DNA from: RH2-MAG17b sp035945515
GTDB lineage: Bacteria; Acidobacteriota; Terriglobia; UBA7540
NCBI GenBank assembly: GCA_035945515.1
Contig: DASZAE010000103.1
Coordinates: 1 to 22,112 of the forward strand
Direction: 5' to 3'
Length of the DNA stretch: 22,112 nucleotides
Shown here: positions 16,781-22,112 of the stretch, piece after piece
How positions within the stretch are numbered: position 1 is the stretch's first letter
Layout of the letters: every line of letters begins with the position of its first letter
Made by a program: the position numbers and the translations under genes
Notes under the pieces: generated by a model
The model's database searches: none
Seen by the model: the letters and a program-made list of their open reading frames with translations, nothing else
Told to the model about the DNA's origin: nothing

Positions 16781-16912
16781 TTGAGGATCATAAATTATAA
16801 TGACAACAAATATTGTAGCGGCGGCCTCTGGCCGACGGCCGGTACTTAAAACGGCGGCGCTCAGCGAGCGCCGCTACAGAAAAGATTGTCACTATAATTT
16901 CGTAATCCTCAA
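16781..16912. mobile_element. MITE-like element with terminal inverted repeats and flanking TA
   Basis: The ends match as imperfect inverted repeats over 26-27 bp: left 16781-16806 begins TTGAGGAT and ends ATAATGACAA; right 16886-16912 begins TTGTCACTATAA and ends ATCCTCAA, with only a few mismatches and one 1-base gap. Each end is flanked directly by TA (16779-16780 and 16913-16914), the duplication expected of IS630/Tc1-type insertion. There is no coding capacity in the 132 bp, so it would be a non-autonomous element. A REP-like GTAG...CTAC pair (16815-16877) occupies its middle. It lies between the converging lpxD and accB genes. The family is inferred only from the TA target. Confidence 0.65.
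16815..16877. repeat. REP/BIME-like pair of inverted GTAG hairpins
   Basis: Two hairpins face each other, each led by GTAG when read from its own outer side. The left is GTAG followed by CGGCGGCC-TCT-GGCCGACG (8 pairs, one mismatch). The right, on the other strand, is GTAG followed by an 8-bp perfect stem CGGCGCTC-AGC-GAGCGCCG (16855-16873) and ends in CTAC at 16874-16877. A GTAG tetranucleotide beside a hairpin is the hallmark of REP sequences mobilised by TnpA-REP (RAYT) transposases. The outer 9 bp GTAGCGGCG/CGCCGCTAC are exact. A relative with the same outer 9 bp lies at 19168-19239. Confidence 0.7.
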
Positions 16913-16963
16913 TAGATGCCCGGAATGGAGGCACAGCGCAACTCTCGGAGTTTCATCAACAAA

Positions 16964-17512
16964 TTAAACAACCAACCCAAATAAGGCCTGACCATATTCT
17001 ACTGGCTGGCCATCTTGGACAAAGACGCTAGCGATCTCTCCATCCACGTCTGACTCAATCTCATTCATCAGCTTCATGGCTTCGATGATGCACAAAACTT
17101 GCCCCGCTTGAACTTTGTCACCCGTCTTTATAAAAGGCGGTTTGTCCGGTCCCGGCGAGGCATAAAATGTGCCGACAATCGGTGATTTAATCACATGGAG
17201 ACCTTCGTGGGCGGCAGCCGTGGCTTCAGCCTCTGCCTTCGGCCCTTCCCGTGGCGATTCTGTATCTACCAAGCGCGGGGCCGGAGGCGGGGATTGAACT
17301 GGATGGACAACAGCAAAATGCGGCTGAGCCACGGACGGCGCGGCTTCAACACTCGTCGGAGCCGCCGCCTTTTTGACGCGCAAGCGGAAGCCATTGTTTT
17401 CCAACTCAAACTCGTTGATTCCCTGCTCATTCATCAAATCGAGAATCTCACGAATGCTTTTAAGGCTTCCTAGCCCTTGTGATTCTTCCTTCGGAATGTT
17501 TTTACCTGGCAT
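16964..17512 (-). CDS. accB: Acetyl-CoA carboxylase biotin carboxyl carrier protein
   Basis: BCCP subunit of acetyl-CoA carboxylase, which carries carboxybiotin between biotin carboxylase and carboxyltransferase in the first step of fatty acid synthesis. From the ATG at 17512 it has 182 residues. The N-terminal part (SIREILDLMNEQGINEFELE) is typical of AccB, then a Pro/Ala linker (about 50-100), then the biotinyl domain with the attachment lysine K147 in CIIEAMKLMNEI. The domain starts HVIKSPIVGTFYASPGPDKPPF, which includes the acetyl-CoA-carboxylase-type thumb region. GAGG upstream supports this start; a GTG at 17527 adds five residues. In many bacteria accC follows at once. Here the gene is followed by a non-coding region with a mobile-type repeat and by lpxD on the other strand. 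Confidence 0.96.
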   Translation of the reverse strand: MPGKNIPKEESQGLGSLKSIREILDLMNEQGINEFELENNGFRLRVKKAAAPTSVEAAPSVAQPHFAVVHPVQSPPPAPRLVDTESPREGPKAEAEATAAAHEGLHVIKSPIVGTFYASPGPDKPPFIKTGDKVQAGQVLCIIEAMKLMNEIESDVDGEIASVFVQDGQPVEYGQALFGLVV

Positions 17513-17559
17513 TCTTTTTTGCCTCACTCCAGTCTCACGCCGCTCTTTGGCTCCGCAGG

Positions 17560-17606
17560 GTAGCCCCGCTTTAGAACGGTCTCTGCAGGGCTGAAGCGTG
17601 GGCTAC
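17560..17606. repeat. GTAG...CTAC inverted repeat overlapping the end of the peptidase gene
   Basis: The left arm GTAGCCCCGCTT (17560-17571) pairs with the right arm AAGCGTGGGCTAC (17594-17606) with a short bulge and mismatch. The outer 7 bp GTAGCCC/GGGCTAC are exact. It differs from the GTAGCGGCG repeats elsewhere in the window but has the same GTAG-facing-CTAC layout. It fills most of the gap between the peptidase and accB genes and covers the peptidase stop codon. Confidence 0.55.
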
Positions 17607-18703
17607 TCCAGCCACCAGCAGTCTTTGGCCGCAGGCGTCAGAGTTTGCGTCCCTGCCGCGCCTACCAGAACCGTATCTTCAATTCGGACACCCCCAAAGT
17701 CTTCGATGTAAATTCCCGGCTCCACGGTCACAATGCTGCCAGCGGGAATCGGCGATTGCTCACCCCGGCCTATGCGAGGTCTCTCGTGAATCTCAATTCC
17801 AACCCCATGACCCGTGCTATGAGTGAAGAGTTTGTCCAGCTTCTTGGCCGCCAACCGCCTGCGGGCAGCGGCATTGACCGTGCCAGCCTTTACGCCCGCG
17901 CGGAGCGCCCCAATAGCCTCCTGCTGTGCTTCGAGCACCGCCTCATAGAGGAACCTCACCCGCTTTCCGGGCGAGCCCAAGTAGACGGTGCGCGTCATAT
18001 CTGCCGCATATCCGCCGAGTATAGCACCAAGGTCGAAGATCACCAACTCCCCTGCCTTCAGTGCTTTTGCCGACGGACGAGCGTGTGGCAGGGCGCCACG
18101 CGGCCCTGACGCCACAATCGTTTCAAATGCCACGCTATCGGCTCCTTTGCGCCGCATTCGGAAGTCAAGCTCGCTAGCCAGATCGCGCTCCGAAACTCCA
18201 GGGCGCGCTTGCGGCAAGACTTCCTCATAGGCCCGTGACGTCAATAGGCAGGCGGCGCGGATTTGACTGATTTCGGAATCATCTTTGACCACGCGAAGTT
18301 CTTCGATCAATCCCCCAGCCGGCTTCCATGCACCTCCCAGAGGCCCCTGTTTTCGCAGCCGCTCGAATTCCTCAACCGTGAGGTGGTTTTCCTCAAATCC
18401 GACACGGCGGGCGCGCAGTTTTTGCAGCCGGCGGCCAGCAGCGCGAAACAAGCCTGCCGTCACTTCTTTCACCTCGACGCCGCGCGCCTGTTCTGCCGCC
18501 TGAATCGTATAACGGGGATCCACCAAGAGGTGGCCGCCGGAAGGCCCGAAAACCGCTATCCCTGCGCTTCCCCGAAAACCTGTGAGGTAAAAGATGTTCG
18601 CAGGTTTCGTCACCACAAGGAAAGGCAGATCTCGGGCGTCTAGCCGCGCAAGCAACAGACGCTGGCGGGTTTCAAAGAAACACGAGTCGGGTTGTGTTTT
18701 CAT
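17603..18703 (-). CDS. M24 family metallopeptidase, Xaa-Pro aminopeptidase-like
   Basis: A cytoplasmic dimetal peptidase of the pita-bread (M24B) fold, probably removing residues N-terminal to proline or cleaving Xaa-Pro dipeptides. The 366 residues comprise a creatinase N-terminal domain (1-130, with FYLTGFRGSAG and LLVDPRYTIQA) and a catalytic domain. All five metal ligands are present: D224 and D235 (FDLGAILGGYAADMTRT), H299 (STGHGVG), E328 (VEPGIYIE) and E342 (GVRIEDT). The ATG at 18703 has no clear ribosome site; a GTG at 18736 would add 11 residues and come within about 20 bp of the tRNA. The stop codon falls inside a GTAG repeat. The order peptidase-accB, with a shared direction and 90 bp between them, occurs in several phyla where efp and accC often complete the cluster; neither is here. 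Confidence 0.93.
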   Translation of the reverse strand: MKTQPDSCFFETRQRLLLARLDARDLPFLVVTKPANIFYLTGFRGSAGIAVFGPSGGHLLVDPRYTIQAAEQARGVEVKEVTAGLFRAAGRRLQKLRARRVGFEENHLTVEEFERLRKQGPLGGAWKPAGGLIEELRVVKDDSEISQIRAACLLTSRAYEEVLPQARPGVSERDLASELDFRMRRKGADSVAFETIVASGPRGALPHARPSAKALKAGELVIFDLGAILGGYAADMTRTVYLGSPGKRVRFLYEAVLEAQQEAIGALRAGVKAGTVNAAARRRLAAKKLDKLFTHSTGHGVGIEIHERPRIGRGEQSPIPAGSIVTVEPGIYIEDFGGVRIEDTVLVGAAGTQTLTPAAKDCWWLE

Positions 18704-18757
18704 GGTGTCGAAACGGGCGGACGGTTTTCGTAGCACGCCGCACGGGCATTGACAGGC

Positions 18758-18833
18758 TGGTGGACGCGAAGGGATTCGAACCCTCGACCTCAGCGTTGCG
18801 AACGCCGCGCTCTCCCAACTGAGCTACGCGCCC
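18758..18833 (-). tRNA. tRNA-Ala (anticodon CGC)
   Basis: A full cloverleaf is readable on the minus strand: acceptor GGGCGCG paired with CGCGTCC, D arm GCTC...GAGC, anticodon stem CGGCG/CGCTG around loop TTCGCAA, and T arm GAGGG-TTCGAAT-CCCTT. The anticodon CGC reads alanine codon GCG. The acceptor has the G3:U70 wobble pair that marks tRNA-Ala. The 3' CCA is encoded (18758-18760). It is co-directional with, and just upstream of, the peptidase gene. Confidence 0.97.
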
Positions 18834-19019
18834 GTCGTTCAGGAAGCCCAACTCAATATAGCAAAAAGCGCCGTCCTCACGCAAAGACTCGCGTCAATAG
18901 GACATTTGAAAACAGCTCCAGCGGTCGGCCATAGCGCATACCCTGTTCCGGGCTCCCAATTCGCAGAAACAGGCCAGCAGCTTACAGTCACCCCCCGAGC
19001 ACGGCCACATACGTTCAAC

Positions 19020-19048
19020 TTGACAATTCTATAATGGAGTAATATAAG
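19020..19048 (+). promoter_or_regulatory. Strong sigma70-type promoter before the padR stub and permease
   Basis: TTGACA at 19020-19025 is a perfect -35. After exactly 17 bp comes TATAAG (19043-19048), five of six matches to the -10 consensus. It lies about 20 bp ahead of the padR-like start and is the only good promoter seen before the permease. Confidence 0.7.
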
Positions 19049-19059
19049 TAGAACTTCTA
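19049..19059. promoter_or_regulatory. Palindromic operator candidate
   Basis: TAGAA-C-TTCTA is an exact 11-bp dyad abutting the -10 element and covering the likely transcription start, a place where a dimeric repressor would block initiation. A matching TTCTA also lies inside the promoter spacer (19027-19031). A PadR-type protein is a natural candidate because the downstream stub is padR-like, but no binding is shown. Confidence 0.4.
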
Positions 19060-19062
19060 GGC

Positions 19063-19137
19063 ATGAAAATGGGTGAAGAGAAATTAGAACTTCTCAAGGG
19101 AACGCTCGATATGCCGGTCCTTCAAACGGCCGAGTAG
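19063..19137 (+). pseudogene. Truncated padR-like regulator gene (N-terminal stub)
   Basis: The frame reads 24 codons, including EEKLELLKGTLDMPVLQTAE, then a TAG stop. This matches the conserved start of PadR-family regulators that accompany ADOP permeases (typically K-LELLQGTLDLLILKTL), but the winged-helix core that should follow (GPLHGYGIA and onward) is absent in all forward frames I checked. The likely original start is the second ATG at 19069, placed seven bases after AGG. The promoter and palindrome in front are still intact. The rest of the gene appears to have been deleted; a REP-like palindrome begins 31 bp after the stop. The family match rests on about 20 residues, so it is good but not proven. 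Confidence 0.65.
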
Positions 19138-19167
19138 CCCAATGAATAGAAGGTTTCTGAAAAAAGT

Positions 19168-19239
19168 GTAGCGGCGGTTTTATGCCGTCATGCGAGCATT
19201 AGGAAGATTGGATTTATGGCGACGTGAAGTCGCCGCTAC
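19168..19239. repeat. REP/BIME-like pair of inverted GTAG hairpins, second copy
   Basis: The outer arms GTAGCGGCG (19168-19176) and CGCCGCTAC (19231-19239) are exact reverse complements and identical to the outer arms of the pair at 16815-16877. Inside are two hairpins: CGGC...GCCG (19172-19187) and the perfect GGCGAC-GTGAA-GTCGCC (19218-19234). The hairpin stems and the spacer differ from the first copy, as in mosaic REP elements. The copy lies between the padR stub and the permease and has no flanking terminal repeats like those at 16781-16912. Confidence 0.7.
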
Positions 19240-19282
19240 CCACGCCGAATCAGGCTTTAATGTGATAGAGAGGGAGCGGAAC

Positions 19283-21928
19283 ATGCGTTGGTATCAACGA
19301 CTATTTCGGAGAGAGCGAACTGAAAGGCAACTCGACGCCGAACTTCGGTTTCATCTGGAGCAACAGATGGCCGATTACATCGCAGCGGGCATATCGCCGG
19401 AAGAAGCGCGCCGACGTGCACGGCTGGAATTCGGAGGGCTTGACCAAGTGAAAGAAGAATGCCGGGACATAGGTGCGGGGCGGTTTGTTGAAACACTGAT
19501 CCAGGACTTGCGCTTCGGCTTGCGCCAACTGCGCCGCAATCCGGGGTTCACCGCCGTCGCCGTCGTCACACTTGCCCTCGGCATCGGCGCGAACACTGCA
19601 ATGTTTAGTATTGTCGACGCGGTCCTGCTTGAGCCGCTTCCGTTCCATGATCCAGCTCGCCTGGTAACCATTTGGGAAGCCAACGAAGCGGACTCGTCTA
19701 CCATCGGTCGTCCCGCATCTTACCCTGATTTCTTTGACTGGCGAGCACACAGTCAGGCGTTTAGTCAGATGGCGTCATTCCGCACGTATAATTTCACGCT
19801 ATCTGGGACCGGTCAACCCATTCATCTTTACGGAGCCATTGTTTCAGCGAATTTGTTTTCGCTCCTTGGAGTGAGACCGAGTCTGGGGCGTACATTCCTG
19901 CCACAAGAGGATGAACCGGGCGAACTGAACGATGCGGTGATCTTGAGCCATCGCCTGTGGCAGACAGAATTCGGCTCGGATTCCCAAGTTCTTGGGAAAA
20001 CCATCCGCTTGAACGATCATAGCTTCACAATTGTTGGTGTGATGCCTGCCGGCTTCGAGTTCCCGGTCCAAGCGGAGCCTGCCCAGTTGTGGGTAACCAT
20101 GGCGGCTGATGCGGTGCGTACACCAGGCAACAGCCCTCTCACGGCTCAGCGTGGCTCGCATTCGCTGAAGGTTATAGGGCGGCTACGACCGCATGTAAGC
20201 GTAGCCCAAGCGCAGGCCGCTCTGGACACCGTGGCACAACGACTCGAAAAGCAGTACCCCGGAAGCAATTACCATCGGGGGGCGGTGAAGCTAGTCCCAG
20301 AGTTTCAACAGATCGTGGGAAATACTCGCACCCTGCTCTTGGTGCTTTTCGGCGCTGTTGGGATTGTCCTTTTGATTGCCTGCGTTAACGTTGGAAATCT
20401 CATGTTGGCTCGCGCAACAACGCGCCGCAGGGAAATTGCAGTACGGGCGGCGCTTGGGGCCGCGAGGGCGCGGATAGTTCGTCAACTCCTTACGGAGAGC
20501 GTACTCCTCTCAGCCATCGCGGGCGGACTCGGCGGCCTGTTAGCTTTTATAACGACGAAGCTTTTCGTGAACCTTAGCCCCGGCAACATTCCGCGGCTTA
20601 ACCAAACTACGGTGGATAGCCGCGTATTGGGCTTCACTTTGCTAGTCTCCCTTGTTACGGGAGTGCTCTTCGGTCTGGTTCCGATTGTAGGAGCTTCAAA
20701 ACCTGATCTAAACGAATCGCTCAAGGAAGGGGATCGCAGCTTGGCACACGCCACGCCGGGCGACCGTACACGCCGGTTACTTGTGATCGGCGAGGTGGCG
20801 CTGGCTATGATTCTCCTGGTTGGCGCGGGCCTGCTGGTGCAGAGCCTCGTCGGCTTACTCGAAGTAAACCCTGGATTCGATCCAAGCAAGACTCTGACTT
20901 TCAGCCTTAGCTTGCCTGAAGCGAGCTACCCCTCTGCAAAGCAGGTGGCCTTCTTTCGCTCGCTCCTCTCGGACATCGACGCGCTGCCCGGAGTTACATC
21001 CGGCGCAGCGATTTCCCCGCTACCGCTAAGCGGCAACAGCCAGGGTGCGAATTTCGAAATCCAGGGACAACCGTTAACCATCAAAGAACGGCCCAATGCC
21101 AATCTTCGTGTAATCACCCCGGACTACTTTCGTGTAATGCGAATACCTCTCCTGAGAGGCCGGGCGTTTACCCAGGAAGACGGGGCGACGTCGCAACCGG
21201 TGGTCATCATTAACCAGACGCTTGCAAGGAAGTTCTTCGGAAATGAGAATCCCATCGGGCGGCGCATCGAGGTTCCACTTAATGGAATTATCCGAAACGT
21301 CGTGGGAGTAGTTGGCGACGTGAAGCACAAGACCCTGGTTGCAGAAAGCGGAACGGAGGTTTATCTGCCGTATACTCAATGGCCCTCTAGCTTTATGACC
21401 GTTGTTGTGCGCACGGAGAACGATCCACGAGGAATTATCAATGCCACGCGCAAAGAGGTCACGTTGCTCGACAAGGACTTGCCCGTCTTCGATGTCAAAA
21501 CACTCGATCAGTATGTCGCTCACTCACTAGCGCAGCCCCGCTTCAGTGCGCTTCTCCTCAGTTCGTTCGGAATCCTGTCTCTATTTCTGACCGCTATTGG
21601 TTTATACGGCATGATCAGCTACGCCGTCGCGCAGCGCACCCATGAAATCGGCATTCGCATGGCGCTGGGAGCGCAGAAGAGGGATGTGCTCGGGATGGTG
21701 ATTGGACAAGGTGTGAAGCTGGTACTGATTGGTGTCACCGTTGGCATCGCCGGGGCGCTGGCACTGACTCGATTTCTGTCCAGCCTTCTTTATGGGGTCA
21801 GACCGACAGACCCCGTTATGTTTCTCGCTGTCTCGCTGGTTTTAATTGGCGTAGCATTGCTCGCGTGTTACATCCCCGCGCGGCGGGCAGCGAACGTCGA
21901 TCCTATGATGGCGTTACGGCACGAGTAG
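19283..21928 (+). CDS. ADOP-type ABC transporter permease (duplicated MacB/FtsX domains)
   Basis: An inner-membrane protein of 881 residues. It begins with a soluble prefix domain (WYQRLFRRERTERQLDAELR, then EEARRRARLEFGGLDQVKEE, about 1-75). Two MacB-like modules follow, each with a periplasmic core domain and FtsX-type segments. Membrane segments are visible near 88-109, 350-370, 410-430, 449-470, 501-522, 756-778, 810-832 and 846-863. Repeated FtsX signatures include ATTRRREIAVRAALGAARARI and HEIGIRMALGAQKRDV, and the end ARRAANVDPMMALRHE is typical. This matches acidobacterial duplicated orphan permeases, which lack an adjacent ATPase; none is seen here. The ATG at 19283 follows a GAGAGGGAG run and begins the family sequence, whereas an in-frame ATG at 19190 would translate through the palindromic repeat. 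Transported substrate is unknown. Confidence 0.95.
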   Translation: MRWYQRLFRRERTERQLDAELRFHLEQQMADYIAAGISPEEARRRARLEFGGLDQVKEECRDIGAGRFVETLIQDLRFGLRQLRRNPGFTAVAVVTLALGIGANTAMFSIVDAVLLEPLPFHDPARLVTIWEANEADSSTIGRPASYPDFFDWRAHSQAFSQMASFRTYNFTLSGTGQPIHLYGAIVSANLFSLLGVRPSLGRTFLPQEDEPGELNDAVILSHRLWQTEFGSDSQVLGKTIRLNDHSFTIVGVMPAGFEFPVQAEPAQLWVTMAADAVRTPGNSPLTAQRGSHSLKVIGRLRPHVSVAQAQAALDTVAQRLEKQYPGSNYHRGAVKLVPEFQQIVGNTRTLLLVLFGAVGIVLLIACVNVGNLMLARATTRRREIAVRAALGAARARIVRQLLTESVLLSAIAGGLGGLLAFITTKLFVNLSPGNIPRLNQTTVDSRVLGFTLLVSLVTGVLFGLVPIVGASKPDLNESLKEGDRSLAHATPGDRTRRLLVIGEVALAMILLVGAGLLVQSLVGLLEVNPGFDPSKTLTFSLSLPEASYPSAKQVAFFRSLLSDIDALPGVTSGAAISPLPLSGNSQGANFEIQGQPLTIKERPNANLRVITPDYFRVMRIPLLRGRAFTQEDGATSQPVVIINQTLARKFFGNENPIGRRIEVPLNGIIRNVVGVVGDVKHKTLVAESGTEVYLPYTQWPSSFMTVVVRTENDPRGIINATRKEVTLLDKDLPVFDVKTLDQYVAHSLAQPRFSALLLSSFGILSLFLTAIGLYGMISYAVAQRTHEIGIRMALGAQKRDVLGMVIGQGVKLVLIGVTVGIAGALALTRFLSSLLYGVRPTDPVMFLAVSLVLIGVALLACYIPARRAANVDPMMALRHE

Positions 21929-21938
21929 CTTTCTGACA

Positions 21939-22112
21939 TCAGGTTTCGATATCAGAAACGCAGCGGGATTGCAAAACCAGTTTCACGGCGGGGCCTAGCT
22001 GTTCCATCGCGCGGCGGCTGGCGGCAACCAGACGGAGCGTTCTTAGCGGCGAGCGCAGCGCAACGGCCAGCGCCTTGAGATTGCGGATCCCGCCTTCGGC
22101 ACTGAGGGCGCG
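21939..22112 (-). CDS. C-terminal fragment of an unidentified gene, runs off the right edge
   Basis: On the minus strand the frame is open from the window edge for 57 codons to a TGA at 21939-21941. The sequence contains IRNLKALAVALRSPLRTLRL followed by VAASRRAMEQLGPAVKLVLQSR. It is Leu/Ala/Arg-rich and mostly helical in character, with G/C strongly preferred at third positions as in the neighbouring genes, which argues for real coding. No motif identifies the family. It converges with the permease gene, leaving 10 bp between the two stop codons, so any terminator must lie inside coding sequence or be absent. Confidence 0.6.
   Translation of the reverse strand, partial: RALSAEGGIRNLKALAVALRSPLRTLRLVAASRRAMEQLGPAVKLVLQSRCVSDIET

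Noticed and set aside
18672..18934. Reading frames on both strands giving protein-like text such as RVAQLGERGVRNAEVEGSNP and RRDSNPRPQRCERRALPTEL
   Set aside because: These are translations of the tRNA-Ala gene at 18758-18833, a well-known source of false proteins.
19190..19282. Longer N-terminus for the permease starting at 19190
   Set aside because: The extra 31 residues translate the palindromic repeat; family sequence and a good ribosome site begin at 19283.
1..22112. CRISPR array, prophage, toxin-antitoxin or restriction-type defence genes
   Set aside because: No regularly spaced repeats, phage structural genes, integrase or small paired genes of these types are seen in the window.

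Overview
The window looks like chromosomal core and accessory DNA from a diderm, probably an acidobacterium (inference). The reasons are an orphan double-module MacB/FtsX-type permease with the N-terminal prefix domain typical of the acidobacterial ADOP family, the remains of a PadR regulator in front of it, lipid A genes (lpxL, lpxD), and the high G/C third-position codon use of moderately GC-rich genes. I see no phage, CRISPR array, plasmid function or intact transposase.

Layout. 1-6827 (minus strand) is a pyruvate dehydrogenase cluster transcribed right to left: aceE (E1), the E2 acyltransferase, lpdA (E3), a stand-alone degenerate receiver protein, and a secreted protein of unknown function that runs off the left edge. 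6828-7357 is non-coding with a possible aceE promoter. 7358-8227 (minus) is a Tat-signal aldo/keto reductase. 8228-8662 is a divergent regulatory region holding a long hairpin. 8663-12788 (plus) is sucA-sucB, the E1 and E2 of 2-oxoglutarate dehydrogenase. No second E3 is present, so lpdA probably serves both complexes. 12854-13405 is a DinB/DUF1572 protein. 13481-14437 (minus) is a GNAT acetyltransferase. 14659-16677 (plus) holds the lipid A acyltransferases lpxL and lpxD. 16964-17512 (minus) is accB without accC, preceded by an aminopeptidase P-like gene (17603-18703) and a tRNA-Ala(CGC) gene (18758-18833). 18834-19282 holds a strong promoter, a 24-codon stub of a padR gene and a palindromic repeat. 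19283-21928 (plus) is the ADOP-type permease. 21939-22112 (minus) is the C-terminal end of an unidentified gene.

How the genes work together. The PDH and OGDH complexes carry carbon into and around the TCA cycle and are encoded within 12 kb of each other. AccB draws on acetyl-CoA for fatty acid synthesis, and LpxD/LpxL use acyl-ACP for lipid A, so much of the window concerns acyl-CoA/acyl-ACP metabolism.

The least ordinary content lies between the genes. There are three GTAG...CTAC inverted repeats (REP/BIME-like). One is nested in a 132-bp element with terminal inverted repeats and flanking TA dinucleotides (MITE-like). Another supplies the stop codon of the peptidase gene. A third lies between the padR stub and the permease. 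I did not find a clearly new multi-gene system.
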